Origin: Bacillota bacterium
Lineage (GTDB): Bacteria > Bacillota > Clostridia > Christensenellales > Aristaeellaceae
NCBI GenBank assembly: GCA_023413135.1
Contig: JAEZQK010000082.1
Location: 1 to 20,965 of the forward strand
Direction: 5' to 3'
Length of the DNA: 20,965 bases
Positions 13,925-20,965 of this stretch are shown piece after piece. Below the pieces are notes generated by a model. The model had not been told where the DNA came from. It was given only the letters and a program-made list of their open reading frames with translations, and did no database searches. The translations under genes and the position numbers were made by a program. Within the stretch, counting starts at the first letter, position 1, and each line of letters starts with the position of its first letter.

Positions 13925-16900
13925 TTACTCCTCACTGTCAATGGTGGATACCTTCAAAGTGATCTCCTCCAGCACGTCCAGCAACACCTTCACCGTGTCC
14001 AGAGAGGTCAAAACCGTCACGTTGTTTTCCACCGCCCAGCGGCGGATGAGGAACCCGTCACGGCGGTGGGTGTCCCCCGCCTGCTCGCTGATGGTGTTGA
14101 TAACATAGGCCACATACCCCAGCTTGATTGATTCCTGAATTTCATAGCTGCCCTCGCTAATCTTCTTGCGCTTGCGGGTGCGGATGCCGTTTTCCTTCAG
14201 GAATGCCGCGGTGCCCGCCGTGGCTTCAATGTTGAAGCCCAGGTCGTAAAACCGCCTGATAAACGGCAGCGCCCTTTGCTTATCCTCGTCGGCGATGGTA
14301 GCCAATACCGTACCGTAATTGGCCACCCGCATGTTGGCCGCCTGCAGCGCCTTGTACAGCGCCCGGTTCAGCGTATCGTCGTAGCCGATGGCCTCGCCCG
14401 TGGACTTCATCTCCGGAGAAAGATATGCATCCGCGCCGCGAAGCTTGCTGAAGGAGAACACAGGGGCTTTCACGTACCAGCGCTTGCGCTCCGGTGCAAC
14501 GCCGGTTTCGTATCCCTGCATGGAAATCGTCTGTCCCAAAGCGATCTTGGTGGCAATGTTGGCCAAACGCACCCCCGTGGCCTTGGAGATAAACGGCACC
14601 GTGCGGGAGGAGCGGGGGTTCACCTCGATCACGTACACCCTTTCCTGGTCATCCACAATAAACTGCACGTTGAAGGGCCCTTTGATTCCTATGCCAAGCC
14701 CCAGGCGGACGGTATAATCCACAATCGTTTCCTTCACCTTTTCGCTGACCGAAAAGGGCGGGTAGACGCTGATGGAATCGCCGGAATGGACGCCCGTGCG
14801 CTCCACATGTTGCATGATGCCGGGGATGAACACGTCCGCCCCGTCGCACACTGCATCCACCTCCAGCTCCTTGCCGGAGATATAGCGGTCCACCAGCACC
14901 GGCTGGTCCTCGGTGACCAGCACCGCCTCGCTCAAGTACCTTTTTAACCCCTCGTCGTCATGTACGATCTGCATGGCCCGGCCGCCCAGCACATAGGAAG
15001 GCCGCACCAGCACGGGATAACCGAGGGTATTGGCTGTTTCCAGACCGTCTTCAATCCTCGTCACAGCCCTGCCCGGCGGCTGGGGGATGTTCAGCTGCCG
15101 CAGCGTCTTTTCAAAGCTGTCCCGGTTTTCCGCCCGCTCAATGGCGTGCACATCCGTGCCGATGATGGGCACACCCAGCTTGTGCAGCCGGTCGGCCAGG
15201 TTAATAGCGGTTTGACCGCCCAGGGATACGATGACGCCGTAGGGCTTTTCCATATCGATGATGTTCATTACATCTTCCACAGTCAGGGGCTCAAAGTACA
15301 ATTTATCGCTGACGGAATAATCGGTGGACACTGTTTCCGGGTTGTTGTTGATGATGATGGCCTCGTACCCTGCTTCCCTTATGGCCCAGATGGCGTGCAC
15401 GGTGGAATAGTCGAACTCCACCCCCTGGCCGATGCGGATGGGCCCCGCGCCAAGCACCACCACGGACTTCCTGTCTGTGACAACCGACTCGTTTTCCGAT
15501 TCATAGGTGGAATAGAAGTAGGGGATGTAGGAGTCAAACTCGCTGGCGCAGGTGTCAATCATTTTATACACCGGCAGAACGCCGTTCTTTTTGCGCAAGG
15601 TGTAGACCTCCGGCTCGCTCATGTGCCACCACTTGCCGATATACCCGTCGGAAAGACCCATGCGCTTGGCCTCACGCAGCGTATCGATGTCGCCAATATT
15701 GGTCTTGACTTCCTTTTCAAAATCGATGATCTTGCGGATCTTGCTGATGAAGAAGTAATCGATCTTCGTAATGTCGCAGATCCTGGCCGGATCCTCGCCC
15801 CTTCGCAGCAGCTCCCCGATGGCGTACAGCCGCTCGTCGGTGGGGTTCTTGATGAGCTTTAGCAGTTCCTCGGTGGTTATATGGTCGAACTTCTTCAGCC
15901 AGATATGCGTTACGCCCGCCTCCAAGGAGCGTACGGCCTTCAATAAGCTTTCCTCCATGGTGCGGCCAATGGCCATGATTTCGCCGGTGGCCTTCATTTG
16001 CGTGGATAATTGACGGGAGGCCTTGTCGAACTTGTCGAAGGGGAACCTGGCGATCTTGGTGACCACATAGTCCAGCGTAGGTTCAAAGCTGGCGGGGGTG
16101 TTGGCGATGCGTATCTCATCCAGCGTCATGCCTACGGCGATCAATGCGCTGACCCTGGCGATGGGGTAGCCGCTGGCCTTGGAGGCCAAGGCGGATGACC
16201 GGGAGACCCTGGGGTTGACCTCGATCACATAGTAGGCCATGGAATAGGGGTCCAGTGCAAACTGCACATTGCAGCCGCCTTCAATGTTCAAAGCCCGGAT
16301 GAGCCGGAGCGCCGCATCCCTGAGCATGTGGTATTCCTTGTTGGTCAGCGTCTGGGAGGGGCAGACCACAATGGAATCCCCCGTGTGCACGCCTACGGGG
16401 TCGATGTTTTCCATGTTGCAGATGGTAAGGGCCGTATCGTTCTTGTCCCGCATGACCTCGTATTCGATTTCCTTGTAGCCCCTGATGGATTTTTCCACCA
16501 GCACCTGCTGCACGGGGGATAAGCGCAGCGCGCTTTCCGCTGTCTCCCGCAATTCTTCCTCGTTGTCGGCAAAGCCGCCGCCGGTGCCGCCCAGGGTGAA
16601 CGCCGGGCGCAGCACTACTGGATAGCCGATCCTTTTGGCCACCTCCGCCGCTTCATCTATCGTTTCCGCGATATCAGAGGCGATCACCGGTTCGCCGATC
16701 TTTTCGCACAGCAGCTTGAACTTTTCCCTATCTTCCGCCTGGGAGATGGAATCAAACCCTGTTCCTAGTATCTCGCACCGGCACTCCCGCAAAATACCTT
16801 TTTGATGCAGCTGCATGGCCAGATTCAGCCCTGTCTGCCCGCCCAGAGTAGGGAGCAGCGCGTCGGGCCGCTCCTTGCGGATGATCTTGGCCACGTATTC

Positions 16901-17113
16901 CAACGTGAGCGGCTCCATGTACACCTTGCTGGCGATATGGGTATCGGTCATGATGGTGGCCGGGTTGGAATTCACCAGGATCACCGTATACCCCTGCTCC
17001 TTCAGCGCCAGGCATGCCTGGGTGCCGGAATAGTCGAACTCCGCCGCCTGGCCGATCACAATAGGCCCGGAGCCGATGACCAGTATCTTTTGGATGTCTA
17101 TGCGCTTAGGCAT
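13925..17113 (-). CDS. carB: Carbamoyl-phosphate synthase large subunit
   Basis: This subunit makes carbamoyl phosphate from bicarbonate, ATP and ammonia channelled from CarA. The 1062 residues match the usual length. Two homologous ATP-grasp halves are plain: S-G-P-I-V-I-G-Q-A-A-E-F-D-Y-S-G near residue 15 and G-A-G-P-I-R-I-G-Q-G-V-E-F-D-Y-S near 555. Each half is followed by its N-P-E-T/N-P-A-T segment and its glycine-rich loop (T-L-G-G-T-G-G-G-F in the first half). The final 130 or so residues form the MGS-like allosteric domain where UMP usually binds. ATG at 17113 follows AGGAGG by 6 bases and overlaps carA by 8 bases. It is complete, with no frame break. Confidence 0.97.
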   Translation of the reverse strand: MPKRIDIQKILVIGSGPIVIGQAAEFDYSGTQACLALKEQGYTVILVNSNPATIMTDTHIASKVYMEPLTLEYVAKIIRKERPDALLPTLGGQTGLNLAMQLHQKGILRECRCEILGTGFDSISQAEDREKFKLLCEKIGEPVIASDIAETIDEAAEVAKRIGYPVVLRPAFTLGGTGGGFADNEEELRETAESALRLSPVQQVLVEKSIRGYKEIEYEVMRDKNDTALTICNMENIDPVGVHTGDSIVVCPSQTLTNKEYHMLRDAALRLIRALNIEGGCNVQFALDPYSMAYYVIEVNPRVSRSSALASKASGYPIARVSALIAVGMTLDEIRIANTPASFEPTLDYVVTKIARFPFDKFDKASRQLSTQMKATGEIMAIGRTMEESLLKAVRSLEAGVTHIWLKKFDHITTEELLKLIKNPTDERLYAIGELLRRGEDPARICDITKIDYFFISKIRKIIDFEKEVKTNIGDIDTLREAKRMGLSDGYIGKWWHMSEPEVYTLRKKNGVLPVYKMIDTCASEFDSYIPYFYSTYESENESVVTDRKSVVVLGAGPIRIGQGVEFDYSTVHAIWAIREAGYEAIIINNNPETVSTDYSVSDKLYFEPLTVEDVMNIIDMEKPYGVIVSLGGQTAINLADRLHKLGVPIIGTDVHAIERAENRDSFEKTLRQLNIPQPPGRAVTRIEDGLETANTLGYPVLVRPSYVLGGRAMQIVHDDEGLKRYLSEAVLVTEDQPVLVDRYISGKELEVDAVCDGADVFIPGIMQHVERTGVHSGDSISVYPPFSVSEKVKETIVDYTVRLGLGIGIKGPFNVQFIVDDQERVYVIEVNPRSSRTVPFISKATGVRLANIATKIALGQTISMQGYETGVAPERKRWYVKAPVFSFSKLRGADAYLSPEMKSTGEAIGYDDTLNRALYKALQAANMRVANYGTVLATIADEDKQRALPFIRRFYDLGFNIEATAGTAAFLKENGIRTRKRKKISEGSYEIQESIKLGYVAYVINTISEQAGDTHRRDGFLIRRWAVENNVTVLTSLDTVKVLLDVLEEITLKVSTIDSEE

Positions 17114-18215
17114 GTTGGCCCTCCTTTTGCGCTTTGTGCTCCTGCATGTGCGTTAAGAAGATGTCGAACAGGTAATCGCTGTCCTGGGGGCCCGGCGCGC
17201 TTTCCGGGTGGTACTGCACGCTGAAAATGCGCTGGCTGTCGTTGCGCAGCCCCTCGGCGGTATTGTCCAGCAGGTTCATATGGCTTAAGTGCAGAGACGT
17301 GCCGGAAAGCGAGTCCGCGTCCACCGCGTAGGAGTGGTTTTGCGAGGTCAGCTCCACCTTGCCTGTATCGATATTCTTGACCGGATGGTTGCCGCCCCGG
17401 TGGCCAAACTTCATCTTATACGTCTTCGCGCCATTGGCCAGCGCGATCATCTGGTGGCCAAGGCATATGCCGAAGATGGGCAGCCTGCCCTGAAGTTCCC
17501 TTACAAGCTGCACCACCGGCTGCACATCCTCCGGGTCGCCGGGGCCGTTGGACAGGAAGAGCCCATCGGGCCGCAGGGCCAACAGCGTTTCTGCGGTCGT
17601 GTCGTAGGGCACGATAGTCACGTTGCAGCCCTTTTGATTCAGCCTTCTGATAATATTGTGCTTGATGCCGCAGTCCACCGCCACCACGCTATAGCGGAAA
17701 TTGGGCGTGCGGGAGTACCACAGCTTTTTGCAGCTTACCTTAGGCACCTGGTCATGGACCTCCGCCGTGTCGCGAAGGCGCTCAAGTCCTTCCAGCCTTG
17801 AACACGCGGCGTCGGTAAGCAGCGCCCGCATGCTGCCCTCGTCCCTGAGCATTCTTGTGATCTGCCTGGTGTCCACACCCTGGATGCCGGGGATACCGTT
17901 CTCCGTCATCACTTCCCCCAGCGTTTTCGTATAGCGGAAGTTGGAAGGGTCGTTGTTGTATTCCCGTACGATGAACCCACCCAGCCTTGGCGTGCGCGTT
18001 TCGTAATCCTCATCATTGAGGCCATAGTTGCCGATGAGCGGGTATGTCATGCATACCATCTGGCTGCAATAGGACGGGTCCGACAATATCTCCTGATAGC
18101 CCACCATGGAGGTGTTGAACACCACCTCGCATATCGTATCGCAAGCGGCACCAAAGCCCGTGCCGTAAAACTCCCGGCCGTTCTCAAAGATCAGCTTCCT
18201 GTCCGGACTGTTCAT
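17106..18215 (-). CDS. carA: Carbamoyl-phosphate synthase small subunit
   Basis: CarA hydrolyses glutamine and delivers ammonia to CarB. The 369 residues hold the N-terminal CPSase small-subunit domain and a class I glutamine amidotransferase domain with nucleophile C251 in G-I-C-L-G-H-Q and partners H336 and E338 in Y-H-P-E-S-A. The ATG at 18215 follows GGAGGGG closely. A longer frame extends 24 codons upstream but only through a hairpin repeat, so it is rejected. Upstream, 342 bases of stacked hairpins separate it from pyrC, the only sizeable gap in the operon. The nearest stem ends about 13 bases before the start codon, so it could affect translation. Confidence 0.97.
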   Translation of the reverse strand: MNSPDRKLIFENGREFYGTGFGAACDTICEVVFNTSMVGYQEILSDPSYCSQMVCMTYPLIGNYGLNDEDYETRTPRLGGFIVREYNNDPSNFRYTKTLGEVMTENGIPGIQGVDTRQITRMLRDEGSMRALLTDAACSRLEGLERLRDTAEVHDQVPKVSCKKLWYSRTPNFRYSVVAVDCGIKHNIIRRLNQKGCNVTIVPYDTTAETLLALRPDGLFLSNGPGDPEDVQPVVQLVRELQGRLPIFGICLGHQMIALANGAKTYKMKFGHRGGNHPVKNIDTGKVELTSQNHSYAVDADSLSGTSLHLSHMNLLDNTAEGLRNDSQRIFSVQYHPESAPGPQDSDYLFDIFLTHMQEHKAQKEGQHA

Positions 18216-18228
18216 TTGCCCCTCCTTC

Positions 18229-18285
18229 CCCAAGGGCTCTGCCCTTGGGAATCCCGCCAAAGGGATACATCCCTTTGGAATCCCC
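18229..18285 (-). repeat. Double-hairpin repeat, copy 2
   Basis: Stems CCCAAGGGC/GCCCTTGGG (18229-18237, 18241-18249) and CCAAAGGGAT/ATCCCTTTGG (18257-18266, 18269-18278) end in a GGAATCCCC motif. Read on the minus strand, it has the same plan as 9211-9267: GGGGATTCC, an AAAG-type stem, a G-rich joint, then a stem with the CAGAG loop core. The stem sequences differ between the copies but both pair perfectly. Confidence 0.75.
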
Positions 18286-18557
18286 ATCTAATTTATTGTT
18301 GGGTTTCATTGCCTCTGCAGTTGAAAAATGCTCGGCTATATGAAATTCGCACCCGAAGGGTGCCACCAATTTAAAGGCGTTTGTGGGGGTCTGGGGGGAA
18401 TCGCAACCCCCCAGCCCTTTCTGGTTCTCTTTCGGGACGAAAGAGAACATCCCCCTGTCACAGGCCAGTTGCTTGCAACTGGCCGAAGCAACATCCTGCA
18501 ACATCCGTCGAAATACCACCTCATTAGTCTTTCCATTAGCATTATCGACACGAATCC
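18286..18557. repeat. Palindrome cluster filling the pyrC-carA gap
   Basis: No gene is supported here. Four further perfect hairpins occur in series: GCACCC/GGGTGC (18349-18354, 18358-18363), CTGGGGGG/CCCCCCAG (18391-18398, 18407-18414), an 11-bp stem GTTCTCTTTCG (18424-18434 with 18438-18448), and GGCCAGTTGC/GCAACTGGCC (18463-18472, 18475-18484). None has a U-tract that would make it a standard terminator. A 125-residue minus-strand frame runs through the cluster but only translates the palindromes. The remainder, 18485-18557, shows nothing I recognise. The cluster lies inside the pyr operon transcript. Confidence 0.7.
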
Positions 18558-19844
18558 TCATGAGTGAAACGGATTTTTGTTAAAAATTTGTCTACCTTGA
18601 AAAAATGTGGCTGCGACTTTTCCCGTCAGTTCCATCCCCGCAAAGGGCGTCGCCCTGCCCATAGATAGAAACTTTTCCGGCTCTACCCGCCAGACCTCAT
18701 TCACATCCAGCACCGTGATATCCGCACGCGTGCCCACTTTCAGCGCCTGTTCTCTACCGAGAAGCCGGGCCGGTGCTGCGGTGAGCTTATCCAGCAGCTT
18801 TTCGATGGTCATCCACCCCGTCTTCACCAGTGCCGTATAGCATACCGCAAAGGCCGTTTCCAGCCCCACCACGCCAAAGCTGCTGCGATGAAGCCCCAGG
18901 CTTTTTTCAGCCAAAGCATGGGGGGCATGGTCGGTAGCGATGCAGTCGATGGTGCCATCCGCAAGCCCCTCCACAATAGCCTCCCGGTCCTCCCGGCCCC
19001 TTAAAGGCGGATTCATTTTGAAGCGGCCGTCATCCTCCGAAATATCTTCATCGCAAAGCATGATTTGGTGCGGCGTGCATTCGCAAGTAACCTGCAGCCC
19101 CTGCTTCTTGGCCTTGCGTATCAGTTCCACGCTTTCCTTGGCGGAAACGTGACACACATGGTAGCGCACCCCGGTTTCCTTCACCAGATCGATATCCCTT
19201 TGAATAGGCAGCCATTCGGATTTTGACGGGATTCCCGGCAGGGAAAACCTAATCGCGCACACTCCGTCGTGGACGCATCCGCCGGAGGGAATCAACCCCT
19301 CATCCTCGCAGTGGGCCGCCAGCAGGCCGTTTACAGCGGCGATGCGTTTCATGGCGGCGCGCATCATATCCTGTGACTGAACGCCCTTTCCGTCATCTGA
19401 AAACCCGGCGCACAAGGGAGCAAGCTTAACTATATCGGCAAGCTCCTGTCCTTTTTCCCCTTGGGTGATAGATCCGTAGGGGATCACCTCCACCAAAGCA
19501 TCCCGACGGATGATGTCCAGCTGCATTTGCAGTGCATCCAAACAATCGGGCACAGGGTTTACATTGGGCATGGCGCACACGGTTGTGAAGCCTCCCGCCG
19601 CCGCGGCCCTTGTTCCTGTTGCAATGGTTTCCTTTTGGCTAAGGCCAGGCTCCCGCAAATGGACGTGCACATCCACAAAGCCGGGGGAGACAATCCTCCC
19701 CGCGGCGGAAAACACCTGCGCCCCCGGCGCCAGAATCTCATCGGCGATGATTTGAATAACGCCGCCGCCAATCAAAATATCTGCCTTTTTCAGCTTTCCA
19801 TTTATATAGGCCATTCCGCCCTTGATCAATATTCTGCCAATCAT
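18558..19844 (-). CDS. pyrC: Dihydroorotase, class I
   Basis: This zinc amidohydrolase closes carbamoyl aspartate to dihydroorotate. The 428 residues match the Bacillus-type class I enzyme, longer than the E. coli class II form (about 347). Metal ligands appear in order: H60 and H62 in D-V-H-V-H-L-R-E-P-G, D151 in F-S-D-D-G-K-G-V, H178 in A-A-H-C-E-D-E, H232 in H-V-C-H-V-S, and the catalytic D305 in A-T-D-H-A-P-H. The start ATG at 19844 is 4 bases after the pyrB stop, with only a weak GGGGTGA site, so translation may be coupled to pyrB. An upstream in-frame start lies inside pyrB and is not used. Confidence 0.96.
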   Translation of the reverse strand: MIGRILIKGGMAYINGKLKKADILIGGGVIQIIADEILAPGAQVFSAAGRIVSPGFVDVHVHLREPGLSQKETIATGTRAAAAGGFTTVCAMPNVNPVPDCLDALQMQLDIIRRDALVEVIPYGSITQGEKGQELADIVKLAPLCAGFSDDGKGVQSQDMMRAAMKRIAAVNGLLAAHCEDEGLIPSGGCVHDGVCAIRFSLPGIPSKSEWLPIQRDIDLVKETGVRYHVCHVSAKESVELIRKAKKQGLQVTCECTPHQIMLCDEDISEDDGRFKMNPPLRGREDREAIVEGLADGTIDCIATDHAPHALAEKSLGLHRSSFGVVGLETAFAVCYTALVKTGWMTIEKLLDKLTAAPARLLGREQALKVGTRADITVLDVNEVWRVEPEKFLSMGRATPFAGMELTGKVAATFFQGRQIFNKNPFHS

Positions 19845-19848
19845 CCCA

Positions 19849-20724
19849 TCACCCCGTGATGGCCCGGCGCAGTGCCGCCATGCGCACATACACGCCGTTT
19901 TCCATCTGTTTGAAGATGCGGGATTTTTCACACTCCACCACATCGTCGCCAATCTCCACATTTCTGTTCACGGGAGCCGGGTGCATGATGATGGCGCTTT
20001 CCTTCATGGTATCCACCCTCTTGCGGGTCAGGCCGTACTTTTCGTGGTACTCCGCTTCGGTAAAATGGTCCCGCATGTGGTGCCGCTCGTACTGGATGCG
20101 CAGCATCATCACCACATCGCTGGTGGAAACCGCCTGCTCAAACTCCTCGGTATTTAGCTCCGGGTCCATAAATTCCTCCGGCCCGGACACGGCTACCTTC
20201 ATCCCAAGCCTTTGCATGATCTCATAGTTGGTATGCGCTACCCGGGAATGCCTTACATCACCGATGATGGCCACCTTCAGTCCCTGAAATCCGCCGAATT
20301 CCTGGCGGATGGTTAAAAGATCCAGCAGCGACTGGGTGGGATGGTTGCCCGTGCCGTCGCCCCCATTTAAAATAGGGGCCCTTACACGGCCCAAAAGCTG
20401 ATTGTAATATTCGTTTTCCGTGTGGCGGATCACTAAAGCGTCCACCCCGAAGCTGTCAAACGTCTTTACCGTGTCGTAAAAGCTTTCGTTCTTTTTCAGC
20501 GAAGACGACTCCGGGTGAAAAGAAATGACCCGCATTCCCAACTTCTCTTCTGCAACGCAGAAACTGTATTGGGTGCGGGTCGAAGCTTCGAAAAAAAGAT
20601 TACAGGCGACTTTTCCGGAAAGATTAGGAAAAATCGCTTTGTCCCGGAAGGCTTGCGCCTCCTCTAAAAGCGCCATGACCTCCGGGATATGGATATCACT
20701 GAGGGTTAACAGGTCTCTTGCCAC
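19849..20724 (-). CDS. pyrB: Aspartate carbamoyltransferase catalytic subunit
   Basis: PyrB joins carbamoyl phosphate and aspartate, the committed step. The 291 residues are slightly short for the family (about 300-310). The carbamoyl-phosphate site S-T-R-T (48-51), the 80s-loop lysines in S-S-L-K-K-N-E-S (74-81), H-P-T-Q (128-131), the R-H-S-R-V (158-162) segment and the late H-P-A-P-V-N-R are all present. Start is GTG at 20724, after GGGGGAA about 7 bases upstream. No pyrI regulatory chain is present, so it is probably unregulated by CTP, as in Bacillus. It is the first gene of the operon and lies 42 bases from the predicted transcription start. Confidence 0.97.
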   Translation of the reverse strand: MARDLLTLSDIHIPEVMALLEEAQAFRDKAIFPNLSGKVACNLFFEASTRTQYSFCVAEEKLGMRVISFHPESSSLKKNESFYDTVKTFDSFGVDALVIRHTENEYYNQLLGRVRAPILNGGDGTGNHPTQSLLDLLTIRQEFGGFQGLKVAIIGDVRHSRVAHTNYEIMQRLGMKVAVSGPEEFMDPELNTEEFEQAVSTSDVVMMLRIQYERHHMRDHFTEAEYHEKYGLTRKRVDTMKESAIIMHPAPVNRNVEIGDDVVECEKSRIFKQMENGVYVRMAALRRAITG

Positions 20725-20746
20725 GTCTCTTCCCCCTTATTATGAC

Positions 20747-20764
20747 TTGTGGGTTTACCCACAA
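20747..20764 (-). promoter_or_regulatory. Leader hairpin/palindrome at the 5' end of the pyr transcript
   Basis: The arms TTGTGGGT and ACCCACAA (8 bp, 2-base centre) begin within a few bases of the predicted transcription start near 20766. It could be a 5' stabilising stem or a repressor site at +1. The leader, about 42 bases, is too short for a PyrR-type antiterminator/terminator switch. Confidence 0.6.
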
Positions 20765-20772
20765 ATTGCCCA

Positions 20773-20802
20773 ATTATAGCATGGGGGTTGTCCCCATGTC
20801 AA
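20773..20802 (-). promoter_or_regulatory. Consensus promoter of the pyr operon
   Basis: On the minus strand, TTGACA (20802-20797), an 18-base spacer and TATAAT (20778-20773) match both SigA boxes perfectly. It should be strong unless repressed. Confidence 0.9.
20780..20798. promoter_or_regulatory. Palindrome in the pyr promoter spacer, candidate operator
   Basis: The perfect 7-base arms CATGGGG (20780-20786) and CCCCATG (20792-20798) are separated by 5 bases. They fill the spacer between -35 and -10, where a bound repressor would block RNA polymerase. No regulator gene lies in the window. Confidence 0.55.
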
Positions 20803-20838
20803 CGGGGGATTCTTGACATTTTACGGCCTGGACAAATT

Positions 20839-20962
20839 AGTAAATTCCCAAAGTAAGTTCCACAGTGGACGAGGGAGTGGAAATTAGTCTGACACGGCAT
20901 CTGGTAGAATTAAGTCTGGGAAATTTTCCAAGACGATGAGGATGCTATGACAAACACAGAAA
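20839..20962. repeat. Right copy of 124-bp terminal inverted repeat
   Basis: Exact reverse complement of 1-124. Read on the plus strand it contains TGG-TAGAAT (20902-20910), a GAGG site (20938-20941) and an ATG at 20947, all directed out of the window. Internal short inverted repeats such as TTCCAC/GTGGAA are present. Similarity to the other copy ends sharply at 20839. Confidence 0.9.
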
Positions 20963-20965
20963 CAA
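20947..20965 (+). CDS. Start of an outward-reading ORF, cut by the window edge
   Basis: ATG at 20947, 5 bases after GAGG, codes M-T-N-T-E-T and continues past the window. It is the same ORF start as at the left edge. A transposase is the likeliest product because the region is repeated, but this is inference. Confidence 0.35.

Noticed and set aside
14960..15862. 300-codon plus-strand frame opposite carB
   Set aside because: Shadow of carB third-position bias; no motif.
18216..18557. PyrR-binding attenuator before carA
   Set aside because: I looked for the conserved PyrR anti-antiterminator stem and a U-tailed terminator on the minus strand and saw neither; the stems present are simple palindromes.
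18184..18561. 125-codon minus-strand frame between pyrC and carA
   Set aside because: It runs straight through six palindromes and into carA; the residues are translated repeat, not a protein.
20813..20841. Plus-strand TTGACA at 20813 as a promoter for the outward ORF
   Set aside because: At 17-base spacing the -10 would be ATTAGT, a poor match; the TGG-TAGAAT box inside the repeat is a better candidate.
1..20965. Composite transposon carrying the pyr operon and hppA
   Set aside because: The inverted end repeats fit the geometry, but the cargo is housekeeping genes, the elements are not seen in full, and an assembly break at a repeat explains the ends more simply.

Overview
The window looks like chromosomal DNA of an anaerobic Bacillota bacterium, probably a Clostridia-type gut lineage. 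This is inferred from strong GGAGG-type ribosome binding sites, the Bacillus-like order of the pyrimidine operon, a TPR/DUF6273 lipoprotein, and the hairpin-rich intergenic repeats. The species cannot be named from the sequence. No rRNA, tRNA or CRISPR array was seen.

Layout. Both ends carry the same 124-bp sequence in inverted orientation (1-124 and 20839-20962). In each copy a start codon reads outward off the edge, so the segment is probably bounded by two copies of one dispersed element, most likely an insertion sequence. Inside the left copy lie a small secreted protein of unknown function and hppA, a proton-pumping pyrophosphatase of the K+-independent type that ends in a clear terminator. 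On the minus strand follow an ArsB/SLC13-type permease, a GidA-like FAD oxidoreductase with an unusual cysteine cluster, and a GtrA-family membrane protein. A divergent promoter pair separates gtrA from an M42-family metallopeptidase on the plus strand. A MITE-like palindromic element and a 7-bp repeat array follow. Then come, on the minus strand, a MATE transporter and a lipoprotein with six TPR-like repeats and a DUF6273 domain.

The right half (10936-20802) is a complete UMP biosynthesis operon on the minus strand: pyrB-pyrC-carA-carB-pyrK-pyrD-pyrF-pyrE. The genes overlap or lie a few bases apart except between pyrC and carA, where 342 bp hold a run of six hairpins. Carbamoyl phosphate from CarAB is joined to aspartate by PyrB, cyclised by PyrC, oxidised by PyrD/PyrK, and converted to OMP and UMP by PyrE and PyrF. 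The order matches the Bacillus subtilis pyr operon, but pyrR and pyrP are absent and no PyrR-type attenuator was recognised. Instead a near-consensus promoter carries a palindrome between its -35 and -10 boxes and a second palindrome at the start of the transcript.

Most genes are core metabolism or common accessory families. The parts worth a second look are non-coding: the terminal inverted repeats, a two-copy double-hairpin family with compensatory stem changes, the pyrC-carA hairpin cluster, the MITE-like element, the heptad repeats and the pyrB promoter palindromes.
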